Shown: positions 11,070 to 21,793 of the stretch, one piece after another
Layout of the letters: the number at the start of each line of letters is the position of its first letter
Position numbering within the stretch: position 1 is the first letter of the stretch
Source of the DNA: Roseomonas sp. KE0001
GTDB taxonomy: Bacteria; Pseudomonadota; Alphaproteobacteria; Acetobacterales; Acetobacteraceae
Assembly: GCF_016107285.1 (NCBI RefSeq)
Contig: NZ_RCVQ01000003.1
Span: 522,735-586,734 of the forward strand
Reading direction: 5' to 3'
Length of the DNA: 64,000 bases
The notes under the pieces: model-generated
The model's input: the letters and a program-made list of their open reading frames with translations, nothing else
What the model was told of the DNA's origin: nothing
Database searches by the model: none
Made by a program: the position numbers and the translations under genes

Positions 11070-11110
11070 TGGGATAATCTGGATTATCATGGGTTAACTC
11101 TGGGCAGCAA
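11070..11110 (-). promoter_or_regulatory. Candidate dcw promoter overlapped by MraZ-box repeats
   Basis: Read on the plus strand, TGGG, TGGA, TGGG and TGGG begin at 11070, 11080, 11090 and 11101, i.e. every 10-11 bases on one helix face. On the minus strand a GATAAT (11088-11083) with TTGCTG 16 bases upstream (11110-11105) would make a promoter reading into mraZ, right across the repeats. Two of the repeats also form a perfect palindrome, GATAATC-TG-GATTATC (11073-11088). MraZ in other species binds 10-bp-spaced TGGG repeats; orientation opposite to the gene is unusual. About 130 bases then separate it from mraZ. Confidence 0.5.
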
Positions 11111-11221
11111 GCTTAAAACCCGCGTCGGTGCTTGTATAAAATTACGGAAAACATGCGCTTAGACGGCGCAGCGCCGAATCGACGTGAATCGGTAAATAAA
11201 CGTGATGGGTGGGAGTCAAGA

Positions 11222-11636
11222 GCGTCAGACGGCCTGTAAGCCGGGTTCTGTCCAGAGCCTGGCGCAAGCCTGACCCTGGGGCGACCATTCCTCTGGGACA
11301 TGCCTCGCGGCATGCCTCTCGCGGCCAACCCGGGTGGCGGGGCGGGAATGCCCCTGCGGCCGAGACCCTCGCGGATCTCCCGCCGGCCACCCCTATTCGG
11401 CCTTGCTCCCGGTGGGGTTTACCCTGCCGCCCCTGTTGCCAGGGGCGCGGTGCGCTCTTACCGCACCGTTTCACCCTTGCCGGGGCGGCAAGCCGGCCCG
11501 GCGGTTTGATTTCTGTGGCACTGTCCCTGGGGTCGCCCCCGCCGGCCGTTGACCGGCACCGTATTCCCGTGGAGCCCGGACTTTCCTCCAGCCCCGGAAC
11601 CTGTCCGGGACCAGCGGCCGCCCGGCCGTCTGACGC
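11222..11636 (-). ncRNA. rnpB: RNase P RNA, bacterial type A
   Basis: The catalytic RNA of RNase P, which makes tRNA 5' ends (and here probably the tmRNA pieces). The ends pair to form helix P1: GCGTCAGACGG at 11222-11232 with its complement at 11626-11636. The 5' side has the conserved GGAGGAAAGTCCGGGCTCC block, and the 3' side has the conserved ACAGAACCCGGCTTACAGG block; a GGGTAAACCCCACC element lies in between. Length about 415 nt is normal. Exact termini are estimated from P1. It lies between the dcw promoter and the amidase gene. Confidence 0.95.
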
Positions 11637-11768
11637 GGTGTGCATGTGCGCCGGGGCCCGGCGGGTGTCAATGCGCCCGGTGCCCCGCGCCCGCCGGTGG
11701 AACGCTTTTCTGGAATAAGGTGTATTATTGCTACGCTTCTACCCGCGACAGCCGCGAATGCCTGGAAG

Positions 11769-12536
11769 CTATATATTATAAGGTGTGGCGTTGCCGGGTT
11801 CTTCCATCAGGGCGGCAAGCGATTCCAGGCGACGCAGCGTTCCGCTGCCGGCCCGGCCATCCACCCCTTCCGGGTACCAGTGGCGCTGGAAGGCGGTGAG
11901 CGCCAGGTGCGGCGCGGCGGGATCGACGGCATAGCCGATCCGCCGCAGCAGCGTGGCGGCCGCCACCAGGTCCTCGCCGCTTCCATCCCCGGTGTCATCC
12001 CCGGCCGCATCGGGCCACAGGCCGATGCCATTGGCCGCCAGGCCGCGCCAGTCGAACAGCTCGCCGGGGTCCTGCTTGCGGTCCGGCGCGATGTCGCTGT
12101 GCGCCACCACGTGTCCGGGCGGGATCGGATGCCGGGACAGGATGTCGAGGCAAAGCTCGGCCACGGCCGCCATCTGCAGCGCGGGGAAGGGCCGATAGCC
12201 CCATTCATGGCCCGGATTGACGATCTCGATGCCGATGCTGGTGGCGTTCAGCAGGCTGCGGCCGCGCCAGAAGGACAGGCCGGCATGCCAGGCGCGGCGC
12301 GATTCGGGCACCAGGCGCCAGATCGCGCCATCCTCCTCCACCAGATAGTGGCAGGAGACGCGCGGCAGCGGGGCCGGGGGTGCCGGGTCGCAGAGGCGGT
12401 CCAGCGCCGCGCGGCCCGTCGGCATGCCGGTGTAGTGCAGCACCAGCATATCGACCGGCGCGCCACCGGGCCGCTCGTCGTGGTTGGGGCTGGGCCGGTC
12501 GCGGCAGGGCAGGGCGGTCTCCGCCGCCTGCCTCAC
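11769..12536 (-). CDS. AmpD-type N-acetylmuramoyl-L-alanine amidase
   Basis: 255 residues from a GTG that overlaps the stop of the upstream gene (GTGA). Amidase_2 fold: zinc-ligand histidine in LVLHYTGM, NATSIGIEIVNPGHEW strand, and HSDIAPDRKQDPG with a second ligand and the catalytic region; C-terminus resembles a peptidoglycan-binding helix bundle (LRRIGY...LTAFQRHW). No signal peptide, so it probably acts in the cytoplasm on recycled anhydro-muropeptides. Its last codons fall in an AT-rich patch. Could also be called an amiD-like enzyme. Confidence 0.9.
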   Translation of the reverse strand: MRQAAETALPCRDRPSPNHDERPGGAPVDMLVLHYTGMPTGRAALDRLCDPAPPAPLPRVSCHYLVEEDGAIWRLVPESRRAWHAGLSFWRGRSLLNATSIGIEIVNPGHEWGYRPFPALQMAAVAELCLDILSRHPIPPGHVVAHSDIAPDRKQDPGELFDWRGLAANGIGLWPDAAGDDTGDGSGEDLVAAATLLRRIGYAVDPAAPHLALTAFQRHWYPEGVDGRAGSGTLRRLESLAALMEEPGNATPYNI

Positions 12537-13288
12537 AAGCCGCGTTCCCGCTTCACCTTGTCCCAGGCGGCATTGATCTCGGCCACGCGCTGGGAGGCCT
12601 GCCGCACCCCCTCGGCCGGGACGCCGCGCGCCGCCAGGCTGTCCGGGTGGTGCTCCTGCATCAGCCGGCGCCAGGCGAGGCGCACCTCCCGGTCGCTCGC
12701 CGTGGCGGAGACGCCGAGCACGGCATAGGCGTCGGTGACCGGGGGCGGCGCCAGGGTGGACCGGTCGTAGCCGGTGCGGAAGCTGCCGGCGGCATCGTTC
12801 AGCCGGAAGGACTGGCGCACGCGGGCGAGGAAGATCGCCTCCCCCCGCGTCATCGGCCCATCGGCGCGGGCGATATGGTGCAGCGCGGTCAGCACTTCCT
12901 CGAGCACGGTCGGGTTGTCGGCGAAGACCTCGCCGAGCCGCCGGGCGAAGGGCTCGTAGCCGCCGGCCTCGTCGCGTGCCTTGTCGAAGAGCAGGCCGAC
13001 CTGCCGCTGGTTCTCGGGCGGGATGCGGAAGACGCGCTTGAAGGCGTCGATCTCCTCCCGCTTCACCGGCCCGTCGGCCTTGGCCAGCTTGGCGGAGAGC
13101 ACGATGACGCTGACCGAGAAGATCTGGTCGCGGTTGGTCAGGCGGGACAGGGATTCCGGGCGGGCATCCAGCTCGTCCCGCGTGCCCTCGTCCGCGGCAT
13201 GGCCGAGCGCCGCGCCGACGACGGCGCCGAACGGCCCGCCCATGGCGAAGCCGGTCATGCCGCCGAGGATCTTCCCCCACAAACTCAA
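12533..13288 (-). CDS. TerB-domain and C-terminal J-domain protein (DjlA-like)
   Basis: 251 residues from a TTG at 13288 preceded by GGAGG eleven bases upstream; the longer frame from further upstream has no coding character. N-terminus [27 protein letters not shown] is a glycine-rich membrane-like hairpin, then a TerB-like helical domain (about 45-160), then a J domain with the intact HPD tripeptide (QEHHPDS). This order matches DjlA, a membrane co-chaperone for DnaK. Overlaps the amidase gene, so the two are co-transcribed. Confidence 0.85.
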   Translation of the reverse strand: MSLWGKILGGMTGFAMGGPFGAVVGAALGHAADEGTRDELDARPESLSRLTNRDQIFSVSVIVLSAKLAKADGPVKREEIDAFKRVFRIPPENQRQVGLLFDKARDEAGGYEPFARRLGEVFADNPTVLEEVLTALHHIARADGPMTRGEAIFLARVRQSFRLNDAAGSFRTGYDRSTLAPPPVTDAYAVLGVSATASDREVRLAWRRLMQEHHPDSLAARGVPAEGVRQASQRVAEINAAWDKVKRERGL

Positions 13289-13476
13289 GACTGGTCTGCC
13301 TCCATGCCCTGTCCTTCCCCTACCATGCGTCGGGCGAGGCTGCCATGCCATGTGGTGGCGAACGGGGTGGTGGCGAACGGGCTTGCATGCGCGGCGGGAC
13401 GGCGGCACAGGACAGGCGGAAACGGGCGGGTGGGCGGCGCGGGCGTCGATGCGCTGGCCGCCGGGAAGGAGCAGGG

Positions 13477-16400
13477 ATGAGCGGAGCGGGCTGGGAGTTC
13501 TGGATCGACCGGGGCGGCACCTTCACCGACATCGTGGCGCGCGATCCGGCGGGGCGGCTCTCCACCCGCAAGCTGCTTTCGGAGAATCCGGGCCGCTACC
13601 GCGACGCCGCCGTGGCCGGCATCCGCGCCTGCCTGGGCCTCGAGGAAGGCCAGCCGGTGCCGCCCGGCACCGTCGCCGCCGTCCGGATGGGCACCACCGT
13701 CGCCACCAACGCCCTGCTGGAGCGCAAGGGCGAGCGGGTCCTGCTGCTGGTCAATCGCGGCTTCGCCGACGCGCTCCGCATCGGCAACCAGGCCCGGCCG
13801 CGCCTGTTCGACCTCGACATCCGCCTGCCCGAGCTGCTGCATGAGCGCGCGGTCGAGGTCGGCGGCCGCATCGCCGCCGACGGCCAGGAGATCGAGGCGC
13901 TCGACGAGGCGGCCGCGCGCGCCGCGCTGGAGGCGGGCCTCGCGGAGGGCTTCCGGGCCGTCGCCATCGTGCTGATGCATGCCTGGACCAACCCGGAGCA
14001 CGAGCTGCGCCTGGGCGCGATGGCGCGCGGGATGGGCTATACGCAGGTCAGCCTGAGCCACCAGGCCTCGCCGCTGCCGCGCATCGTGCCGCGCGGCGAC
14101 ACCACCGTGGTCGATGCCTACCTCTCTCCCATCCTGCGCCGCTACGTGGAGCAGGTGGCCGGGCAGCTTCCCGGCGTGCCGCTCTACTTCATGCAATCCT
14201 CCGGCGGGCTGATCCTGGCCGAGCGGTTCCAGGGCAAGGACGCCATCCTCTCCGGCCCGGCGGGCGGCATCGTCGGCGCCGCCCGCACCGCCGGCATGGC
14301 TGGCTTCGACCGGATCATCGGCTTCGACATGGGCGGCACCTCGACCGATGTCGCCCTCTATGCCGGGCAGTTCGAGCGCGCCTTCGAGACGGTGGTGGCC
14401 GGCGTCCGGATGCGGGCGCCGATGATGGCGATCAACACGGTGGCGGCCGGTGGTGGCTCGATCCTGGCCTTCGACGGCGCCCGGCTGCGCGTCGGCCCGG
14501 AGAGCGCCGGCGCCGTGCCGGGCCCGGCCTGCTACCGCCGCGGCGGGCCGCTGACCGTGACCGACGCCAATGTCATGACCGGCAAGATCCAGCCGGCGCA
14601 TTTCCCGCCGATCTTCGGGCCGGAGGGGAATGCGCCGCTGGATGCCGCGGTGGTGCGCGAGAAGTTCGTGGCCCTGGCGCGCGAGATCGCCGCCGCCACC
14701 GGCCAGCCGGAGCAGGACCCGCGCGCGGTGGCCGAGGGCTTCCTGCGCATCGCCGTCGCCAACATGGCGCAGGCCATCAAGCAGGTCTCGATCCAGAAGG
14801 GGCATGACGCCGCCCGCCATGTCCTGACCTGCTTCGGCGGCGCCGGCGGCCAGCACGCCTGCCTGGTGGCCGACGCGCTGGGCATGGACACGGTCTTCCT
14901 CCACCCCTTCGCCGGCGTGCTCTCGGCCTATGGCATGGGCCTCGCCGACCAGAGCGTGATCGAGGAGGCGGCGGTCGAGGCGCCGCTCTCGCCCGAGGGC
15001 ATGGCGGATCTGGTCGCCACGGCGGAGGCGCTGGGCGGGAAGGGCCGTGCCGCCCTGGCGGCGCAGGGCGCCGATCCCGCGCGGCTGCGCTCCGAGCCGC
15101 GCCTGCACCTGCGCTATGCCGGCACCGACAGCTTCCTGCCCGTTCCCCTCGATGACCACGAGACGGTGCTGGAGGCCTTCACGGAGGCGCATCGCCGCCG
15201 CTTCGGCTTCGCCACCCCGGAGCGGCCGGTGCTGGTCGAGGCCTGCGTGGTGGAAAGCATCGCGCCGGGCGAGGCGATCGACGAGCCGGCCCTGCCGCCG
15301 CGCGCGGCGGGCCGGGGGCCGGCGCCGATCGACACGATCAGCCTCTTCACCGCTGGCGCCGAGCAGGCCGCGCCGGTCTTCGACCGCGAGGCGCTGCGCG
15401 CCGGGGACCGCCTGCCGGGCCCGGCGCTGATCCGCGAGAGCACCGCGACCACGGTGGTCGAGCCCGGCTGGACGGCCGAGGTGACGGCGGCCAACCACAT
15501 GATCCTGCGCCGCTCCGAGGCGCGGGCGGCGGCCGGCGCCGCGCCGGCGGAGGGCGAGGCGGCGCGGCCGGACCCGGTGCTGCTGGAGCTGTTCAACAAC
15601 CTGTTCATGAGCATCGCCGAGCAGACCGGCACGGTGCTGCAGAACACCTCGCTCAGCGTCAACATCAAGGAACGGCTCGACTTCTCCTGCGCCATCTTCG
15701 ACGCGCAGGGCCGGCTGGTGGCCAATGCGCCGCATGTGCCCGTGCATCTGGGCGCCATGGGCGAGAGCGTGCGCACCGTCATCCGCAGCCGCGGCCGGAC
15801 GCTGAAGCCGGGCGACGTGGTGGCGCTGAACAATCCCTCCAACGGCGGCAACCACCTGCCGGACATCACCGTCATCACCCCCGTCTTCGACGAGGCGGGA
15901 CGGGAGATCCTGTTCTTCACCGGCTCGCGCGGGCATCACGCCGATATCGGCGGGCTGACCCCCGGCTCGACGCCGCCGCAATCCCGCACCCTGGAGGAGG
16001 AGGGCGTCGTCATCGACGACTTCCTGCTGGTCGATGGCGGGCATTTCCGCGAGGCCGAGTTCCGCGCCCTGCTGGGCGGCGCGAGGTATCCCGCCCGCAG
16101 CCCGGATGTGAACGTGGCGGATGTGAAGGCCCAGGTCGCCGCCAACGAGACCGGCGCGCAGGAGATGCGCCGCGCCGTCCGCGCCTTCGGGCTGGAGACG
16201 GTGCGGGCCTATATGCGCCACGTCATGGACAATGCCGAGGCCAGCGTCCGCGCCGCCATCGACCGTCTGTCCGATGGCGCGTTCCACTACACCATGGACG
16301 ACGGCAGGCCGCTGCATATCGCGGTGCGGGTGAACCGGGCCGAGCGGTCCGCCGTCATCGACTTCACCGGCACCGGCGAGCAGAGCCCCGGCAACTTCAA

Positions 16401-17103
16401 CGCGCCGCCGCAGGTGCTGCATTCCGTGGTGCTGTACTGCTTCCGCTGTCTCGCGGGCGGCGACATCCCGCTGAACGACGGCTGCCTGGTGCCGCTCACC
16501 ATCGTCCTGCCGGAGGGCACCTTCCTCTCGCCGCGCCCCGGCGCCGCCGTGGTCGCCGGCAATACCGAGGTGTCGCAGGCCGTCTGCAACGCCCTGCTGG
16601 CGGCGCTGGATGCCTGCGCCTCCGCCCAGGCGACGATGAACAACCTGCTCTTCGGCGACGACACCTACCAGTACTACGAGACGGTCTGCGGCGGCGTCGG
16701 CGCCGGCCCGGGCTTCGACGGCGCCTCGGCGGTGCAGACGCACATGACCAACACGCGCATGACCGACCCCGAGATCCTGGAACTGCGCTACCCCGTCCGG
16801 CTGGAGGAGTTCTCGATCCGGCGCGGCTCGGGCGGCGCCGGGCAATGGCGGGGCGGCGACGGCGCGCGGCGGCGCATCCGCTTCCTGCGGCCGATGCAGG
16901 CCATCATCGTCGCCTCGCGGCGCGAGGTGCCGCCGCACGGGCTGCACGGCGGTGCCGATGGCGCGCCCGGCCGGCAATGGGTGGAGCGGGTCGATGGCAG
17001 CATCGAGCCGCTCGGCGGCCGTGACAGCGCCGAGCTGGTGGCGGGCGAGGTGCTCGGCCTGGAGACGCCGGGCGGTGGCGGCTGGGGACGGCCCGCCCCC
17101 TGA
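13477..17103 (+). CDS. Hydantoinase/5-oxoprolinase family protein (HyuA-HyuB fusion)
   Basis: 1208 residues, the length of the fused ATP-dependent 5-oxoprolinases. Residues 1-680 are the HyuA half: N-terminus [14 protein letters not shown], then [12 protein letters not shown], an actin-like ATPase fold. Residues from about 700 are the HyuB half, with [27 protein letters not shown] and GGGGWGRP at the very end. Such enzymes hydrolyse 5-oxoproline or hydantoins with ATP; substrate cannot be told from sequence. Start ATG has AGGAGCAGGG before it. The stop overlaps the next gene. Confidence 0.92.
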   Translation: MSGAGWEFWIDRGGTFTDIVARDPAGRLSTRKLLSENPGRYRDAAVAGIRACLGLEEGQPVPPGTVAAVRMGTTVATNALLERKGERVLLLVNRGFADALRIGNQARPRLFDLDIRLPELLHERAVEVGGRIAADGQEIEALDEAAARAALEAGLAEGFRAVAIVLMHAWTNPEHELRLGAMARGMGYTQVSLSHQASPLPRIVPRGDTTVVDAYLSPILRRYVEQVAGQLPGVPLYFMQSSGGLILAERFQGKDAILSGPAGGIVGAARTAGMAGFDRIIGFDMGGTSTDVALYAGQFERAFETVVAGVRMRAPMMAINTVAAGGGSILAFDGARLRVGPESAGAVPGPACYRRGGPLTVTDANVMTGKIQPAHFPPIFGPEGNAPLDAAVVREKFVALAREIAAATGQPEQDPRAVAEGFLRIAVANMAQAIKQVSIQKGHDAARHVLTCFGGAGGQHACLVADALGMDTVFLHPFAGVLSAYGMGLADQSVIEEAAVEAPLSPEGMADLVATAEALGGKGRAALAAQGADPARLRSEPRLHLRYAGTDSFLPVPLDDHETVLEAFTEAHRRRFGFATPERPVLVEACVVESIAPGEAIDEPALPPRAAGRGPAPIDTISLFTAGAEQAAPVFDREALRAGDRLPGPALIRESTATTVVEPGWTAEVTAANHMILRRSEARAAAGAAPAEGEAARPDPVLLELFNNLFMSIAEQTGTVLQNTSLSVNIKERLDFSCAIFDAQGRLVANAPHVPVHLGAMGESVRTVIRSRGRTLKPGDVVALNNPSNGGNHLPDITVITPVFDEAGREILFFTGSRGHHADIGGLTPGSTPPQSRTLEEEGVVIDDFLLVDGGHFREAEFRALLGGARYPARSPDVNVADVKAQVAANETGAQEMRRAVRAFGLETVRAYMRHVMDNAEASVRAAIDRLSDGAFHYTMDDGRPLHIAVRVNRAERSAVIDFTGTGEQSPGNFNAPPQVLHSVVLYCFRCLAGGDIPLNDGCLVPLTIVLPEGTFLSPRPGAAVVAGNTEVSQAVCNALLAALDACASAQATMNNLLFGDDTYQYYETVCGGVGAGPGFDGASAVQTHMTNTRMTDPEILELRYPVRLEEFSIRRGSGGAGQWRGGDGARRRIRFLRPMQAIIVASRREVPPHGLHGGADGAPGRQWVERVDGSIEPLGGRDSAELVAGEVLGLETPGGGGWGRPAP

Positions 17104-20027
17104 TGCGACAATGGCCCCGCCTTCGCCGGACCGGCTGGATCGCCCTCGCGTTGCTGCCCCTGCTGGTGCTGGCCGCCGCCTGGTTCGGCCCGCGCCTGAC
17201 CAACTGGGACCAGCACCGCGACCGGCTGGCCATCCTGGCGGCCGGGCGGCTGGGCCAGCCGGTGGCGCTGGCGGGGCCGGTCAGCCTGACCCTGCTGCCG
17301 CAGCCGATGCTGGAGGCCGGCGGCGTGACGGTGGGCGGGCCGGACGCGCAGATCTCGGTCACCGCGCGCGCGCTGCGCCTGCGGCTCGACTGGCTGGCCC
17401 TGCTCGGCCTGCGGCTGGAGCCGCGCGAGGTCGCGCTGGTCGGCGCCGAGATCCGCCTGCCCTGGCCGCCGGCGCCGGGCCAGGCCTTCCGCCCGCCACC
17501 CTGGCTGACCGAGCTGCAGGGCCGCATCCAGGATTCCCGCGTCATGCTGGGCGGCATCACGCTGGAGCAGGTGCAGGCCAGCCTGGTCGCCGCCGGCCCG
17601 TCCGACGCGCTCGGCCTGCGCGGGCATTTCCGCTTCCGCCAGACCGAGTTCGACTTCGAGACGGTACTCGGCCGCGCCGGGCCGGACGGGGTGGCGCCGC
17701 TGAACCTGACGCTCAGCGGCGCCAAGGCCTCGCTGTCCGCCAGCGGCGTGCTGCTGCCGGAGGGCGGCTTCGAAGGGGTGGCGCAGGGGGGCGGCAGCGA
17801 CCTCGCCGCCCTGCTGCCCGCGCCCCCCGGCAGCTTCCGCCTGCGCGGCCGGCTCAGCCTGACCGCCGAGCTGCTCACCGCCGACGAGCTCAACCTCGAC
17901 ATCGGCGGCAGCCCGGCGCGCGGCGCGGCGACACTGCGCCTGGCGCCCTCGCCACGCCTCGATCTCGCCCTGGCGACCGGGCGGGTCGACCTCGACCCCT
18001 GGATCGCGGCCCTGCGGAGCGCCGGGCCGCTGCCGCTGCCCTTCGGCGTCGATCTGTCGGCCGAGGCTGCCAGCTACCGCGGCCTGACCCTGCGTCGCCT
18101 GCGGGGCGCCGCCCTGCTGGAGAACGACCGGCTGACGCTGCGCGATGTCGGCGCCCTGCTGCCCGGCGACACCGAGGTGTCGCTGAACGGCGCCACCACC
18201 ACGCGGCCGGGCCCCGGGCGCCCGGCGCGGCTGGAGGGGTGGCTGCGGTTCCAGGGCACCGCCCTGCGCACCACGCTGCTGGCGCTCGGCCTGCCGCTGG
18301 AGGGGACCGACCCGGCCCGCCTGCGCGAGGGGGAGGGCCAGCTGAAGCTGCTGCTCGACGAGGCGCAGCTGGCGGTCTCCGATTTCACCGGGACGCTGGA
18401 TGGCGGCCGGGTGTCCGGGGCGGGCGTCTGGCGCTTCGGCGGCCGCCCGGCGCTCGGCCTCGGACTGACCTTCGAGGATCTGCGGCTGGACGGCTGGTGG
18501 CCGGAGGGCGCCGGCTGGGCCGGCGCGCGTCAGCGGCTCGCCGCGATCGACCTCAACCTGCGCCTCAACGCCGAGCATGCCCGCTACGGCGCCCTGGTGC
18601 TGGAGGGGCTCAGCGCCGACGCCTCGCTGGAGAACGGCCGGCTGACGGCGCGGCGCATCGGCGCCCGGATGGCGGAAAGCGACCTGGCGCTCTCCGGCGT
18701 GGTCCAGCTTGGCGAGGCGCCCCGCTTCACCGATCTGGCCTTCGAGGTCACCGCGCCGCGCGCCGCGCCGTTGATGGCGCTGCTGCCCGGCCCGTGGCCC
18801 GACGGGGTGGCGCTGGGCCAGGGCGCGCTGGCGCTCCGCCTCGCTGCCAGCGGGGCCTTCGAGGCGCTGGCCGTGCGGGGCAACCTGGAACTCGGCGACC
18901 TGCGGGGCGAGGTGAATGGTACGCTGGACCTCCGCCAGCCGCGCTATGCCGGCGCGCTCACCCTGCGCCATCCGGGCGCGCCGCGCCTGCTCGAGGAGAT
19001 GGGCCTGTCCGCCCCCGCCTGGCTGGGCCAGGGCTCCTTCTCGCTGATCGCCAATCTCGCCGCCGCGCCGCGGGAGCTGCGGGCCGAAGGCCTCGACGTC
19101 GTCGCGGCCGGGCTGCGCCTCGGTGGCCAGCTGGGGCTCGACCTGGCGGCGCTGCGACCCCTGCTGACCGGCCGCCTGGCCGCCGAGCGCCTGCCGCTGC
19201 CCGATCCCGACTGGCGCTCGCGCGAGCCGCTGCCGCTCGAGATGCTGGGATGGCTGGATGCCGAGCTGGCCCTCTCGGCGCAAAGGCTGGAGCCCGCCAC
19301 GCTGCCGCCGCTGGAACAGGCCTCGGCCCGGCTGCTGCTGCGCGACCGCGTGCTGCGGCTCGAGGAGATGCAGGCGCTGCTGACCGGCGGCCGGCTGGCC
19401 GGGGCGCTGGAGCTGAACGCCGCCGCGATGCCCCGGGCGCTGGACCTGCGGCTGGACGTCTCCGACCTGGCGCTGACCGGACCGCTCACCGGCCTGCCCA
19501 TCGATCTCACGGCCGGGCAGATGGAGGCCGGGCTGCGGCTCCACGCCACCGGCCACAGCCCGGCGGCGATGCTGGCGACCTTGTCGGGGGAGGGGCAGGT
19601 GGCGGTGCGCGATGGCGTCCTCCGCGGCGCCGACCTGCGGGCCGCGGCGATGGCGGCCGAGCTTCCGGCGCTGGATCAGGCCGAGGCGGGCCTCCGGGCC
19701 GCGCTGCTCGGCGGCGCCACCGCCTTCGAGGCGCTGGAGGCCGGGGTACGGCTGGAAGCCGGCCGCATCCTTCTGCAGGATGGCCGGCTGGCGGTGGGCG
19801 ATGCCGCCGAGGCGGTGCCGGGCGGAGCCGCGCTGGCGGCGACCCTGTCGGGCGAGTTCGATCCGGCGCGCGGCGGCATGGAACTGCTGCTGGCCACCCG
19901 GCCGGCCGATCCGCCGGGTGGATCCCCGGGCGGGCCAGGCTTCGGCCTGCGGCTGACCGGTCCGCTGAACCAGTTGCGGCGCGTGCCGGAACTGGCCGAC
20001 TGGCTGCGCTGGCGCGCCACGCGCTGA
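17103..20027 (+). CDS. AsmA-family inner-membrane/periplasmic protein
   Basis: 974 residues. One N-terminal membrane helix (WIALALLPLLVLAAAWFG) followed by a large periplasmic part typical of the AsmA/TamB-related group: an N-terminal AsmA domain beginning LTNWDQHRDRLAILAAGRLGQPV and a C-terminal AsmA_2-like segment with ARDGVLRGADLRA-type repeats. Proteins of this kind are implicated in lipid transport to the outer membrane. Its ATG overlaps the stop of the oxoprolinase gene, though no functional link is evident. Confidence 0.85.
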   Translation: MRQWPRLRRTGWIALALLPLLVLAAAWFGPRLTNWDQHRDRLAILAAGRLGQPVALAGPVSLTLLPQPMLEAGGVTVGGPDAQISVTARALRLRLDWLALLGLRLEPREVALVGAEIRLPWPPAPGQAFRPPPWLTELQGRIQDSRVMLGGITLEQVQASLVAAGPSDALGLRGHFRFRQTEFDFETVLGRAGPDGVAPLNLTLSGAKASLSASGVLLPEGGFEGVAQGGGSDLAALLPAPPGSFRLRGRLSLTAELLTADELNLDIGGSPARGAATLRLAPSPRLDLALATGRVDLDPWIAALRSAGPLPLPFGVDLSAEAASYRGLTLRRLRGAALLENDRLTLRDVGALLPGDTEVSLNGATTTRPGPGRPARLEGWLRFQGTALRTTLLALGLPLEGTDPARLREGEGQLKLLLDEAQLAVSDFTGTLDGGRVSGAGVWRFGGRPALGLGLTFEDLRLDGWWPEGAGWAGARQRLAAIDLNLRLNAEHARYGALVLEGLSADASLENGRLTARRIGARMAESDLALSGVVQLGEAPRFTDLAFEVTAPRAAPLMALLPGPWPDGVALGQGALALRLAASGAFEALAVRGNLELGDLRGEVNGTLDLRQPRYAGALTLRHPGAPRLLEEMGLSAPAWLGQGSFSLIANLAAAPRELRAEGLDVVAAGLRLGGQLGLDLAALRPLLTGRLAAERLPLPDPDWRSREPLPLEMLGWLDAELALSAQRLEPATLPPLEQASARLLLRDRVLRLEEMQALLTGGRLAGALELNAAAMPRALDLRLDVSDLALTGPLTGLPIDLTAGQMEAGLRLHATGHSPAAMLATLSGEGQVAVRDGVLRGADLRAAAMAAELPALDQAEAGLRAALLGGATAFEALEAGVRLEAGRILLQDGRLAVGDAAEAVPGGAALAATLSGEFDPARGGMELLLATRPADPPGGSPGGPGFGLRLTGPLNQLRRVPELADWLRWRATR

Positions 20028-20046
20028 GCCCCGGCCTTCGCCCGGC

Positions 20047-20328
20047 TCAGCGGGCCGGCAGCATGACCTCCCCCTCGCCGGGGGCCGCCTCCGCCGCCTC
20101 CGCCTCCGGCCCGATGACCTGCTGCAGCGCATGCACGCGCAGCGCGCTCGCCAGCGGCAGGTCCGGGTCGGCGCGCCCGGCATCCACGCCCTGGACCAGG
20201 GCCGAGAGGGTCTGGGCCCGGCGGGCGGCGATCAGCTCCAGCGCCGTCCAGAAGGGCGCCTCCAGGGCCACGCTGGTGCGGTGGCCGGCCAGGGTGAAGG
20301 ACCGCTTCAGCAGATGGCGCCCCGTCAT
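20047..20328 (-). CDS. Ribbon-helix-helix domain protein
   Basis: 93 residues. The first 50 (LLKRSFTLAGHRTSVALEAPFWTALELIAARR) match the small ribbon-helix-helix family common in Alphaproteobacteria, annotated as possible aryl-sulfate sulfotransferase in old records but really a DNA-binding fold. The acidic C-terminus is low-complexity. It lies ten bases before fumC on the same strand direction of reading (fumC is downstream of nothing else), so it is probably the second gene of a fumC operon. Confidence 0.75.
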   Translation of the reverse strand: MTGRHLLKRSFTLAGHRTSVALEAPFWTALELIAARRAQTLSALVQGVDAGRADPDLPLASALRVHALQQVIGPEAEAAEAAPGEGEVMLPAR

Positions 20329-20338
20329 CCCCGCCGCC

Positions 20339-21781
20339 TCAGCCCGCCCCGTCCAGCGAGGCGCCGGGGGAGACCATCAGCTCCGGCTTCACCCAGGCGT
20401 CGAAATCCTCGGGCTTCACATAGCCGAGCTGCTCCGCGGCGTCGCGCAGCGTCAGGTTCTCGGCCAGGGCCTTCTTGCCGATCTGCACCGCCTTGTCATA
20501 GCCGATGCGGGGGTTCAGCACCGTCACCAGCATCAGCGACTTGGCCAGGTTCTCGGCGATGCGGGGACGGTTGGGCTCCAGCTTGTCCACCATGTTGTGG
20601 GCGAAGCTCTCGGCGACATCGGCCAGCAGCGCGACCGACTGCAGGGTGGCGTTGATGATCACCGGCTTGAAGACGTTCAGCTCCAGATGCCCCTGTGCGC
20701 CGCCCACGGTGATGGTGACGTGGTTGCCCATGACCTGGGCGGCGACCATGGTCATCGCCTCCGACTGGGTCGGGTTGGTCTTGCCCGGCATGATGGAGGA
20801 GGAGAGGCCGTCGGCCGGGATGAACAGCTCGGAGAAACCCGAGCGCGGGCCGCTGCCGAGCAGCCGGATGTCGTTGGCGATCTTGTTCAGCGAGACGGCC
20901 AGGGTGTTCAGCACGCCTGACAACTCGACGAAGGCATCCTCCGCCCCCATGCCCTCGAACTTGTTGGGGTTGGGCTGGAAGTCGAGCCCGGTCAGCGCCC
21001 GCGCCCGCTCGCAGAAGACCGTGTCGAAATCCTTGTGGCGGTTCAGCCCGGTGCCGACGGCGGTGCCGCCCTGCGGCAGCAGCAGCAGGCGCGGCATGGC
21101 GCCCCGCAGCCGGTCCTGGCCATGCGCCACCTGCGCCGCCCAGGCGGCGAATTCCTGCCCCAGCGTCACCGGCACGGCGTCCATCAGGTGGGTGCGGCCG
21201 ACCTTGACGATGTCGCCCCATTCCCCAGCGCGCTTCTCCAGCGCCGCCCGCAGCACGCCGAGCGCCGGGATCAGGCGCTGCTCCACCGCCTCGGCGGCGG
21301 CGATGTGCATCATGGTCGGGAAGCTGTCGTTGGAGGACTGGCCGCGGTTGACGTGGTCGTTCGGATGCACCGGCTTGCGGGTGCCGAGCGGCTGGCCCAG
21401 CATCTCGTTGGCGCGGTTCGAGATGACCTCGTTGGCGTTCATGTTGGTCTGGGTGCCGGAGCCGGTCTGCCAGACGGGCAGGGGAAAGTCGGCGTCGCGC
21501 CGGCCCTCGGCGATCTCGGCGGCGGCGGCGATGATCGGATCGGCGATCTCGGCCGGCAATTCGCCCAGCGCCTTGTTGGCCTCGGCGGAAGCCTGCTTCT
21601 GCAGGCCGACGGCGCGGATCAGGCCGCGCGGGAAACGCTCGGTGCCGATCCGGAAGAGCCGCCGCGCCCGCTCCGTCTGCGGGCCCCAGTAGCGGCCGGC
21701 CTCGATCTCGATGGTGCCCAGGCTGTCGGTTTCCGTGCGGACGGTTTCCGGGCGGGCGGTCTCGGTGCGGGTCTCGGCCAC
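20339..21781 (-). CDS. fumC: Class II fumarate hydratase FumC (iron-independent)
   Basis: 480 residues, homotetrameric fumarase of the aspartase/fumarase superfamily. Interconverts fumarate and malate. Signatures: TGSGTQTNMNANEVI near residue 115, GRTHLMDAVPVTLGQEF, and the flexible catalytic loop SSSIMPGKTNPTQSEA. Start is GTG with AGGAG seven bases upstream; the N-terminal leader contains a repeated RTET, so a start a few codons later cannot be excluded. A perfect 8-bp palindrome lies just upstream (21794-21814). A second, iron-sulfur fumarase is encoded at 23142-24848. Confidence 0.95.
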   Translation of the reverse strand: MAETRTETARPETVRTETDSLGTIEIEAGRYWGPQTERARRLFRIGTERFPRGLIRAVGLQKQASAEANKALGELPAEIADPIIAAAAEIAEGRRDADFPLPVWQTGSGTQTNMNANEVISNRANEMLGQPLGTRKPVHPNDHVNRGQSSNDSFPTMMHIAAAEAVEQRLIPALGVLRAALEKRAGEWGDIVKVGRTHLMDAVPVTLGQEFAAWAAQVAHGQDRLRGAMPRLLLLPQGGTAVGTGLNRHKDFDTVFCERARALTGLDFQPNPNKFEGMGAEDAFVELSGVLNTLAVSLNKIANDIRLLGSGPRSGFSELFIPADGLSSSIMPGKTNPTQSEAMTMVAAQVMGNHVTITVGGAQGHLELNVFKPVIINATLQSVALLADVAESFAHNMVDKLEPNRPRIAENLAKSLMLVTVLNPRIGYDKAVQIGKKALAENLTLRDAAEQLGYVKPEDFDAWVKPELMVSPGASLDGAG

Positions 21782-21793
21782 GGCGGCGCTCCT

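Noticed and set aside
13345..13476. Extra 44 codons before the oxoprolinase
   Set aside because: Composition is Arg/Gly-rich and the ATG at 13477 has a good RBS and the family N-terminus.
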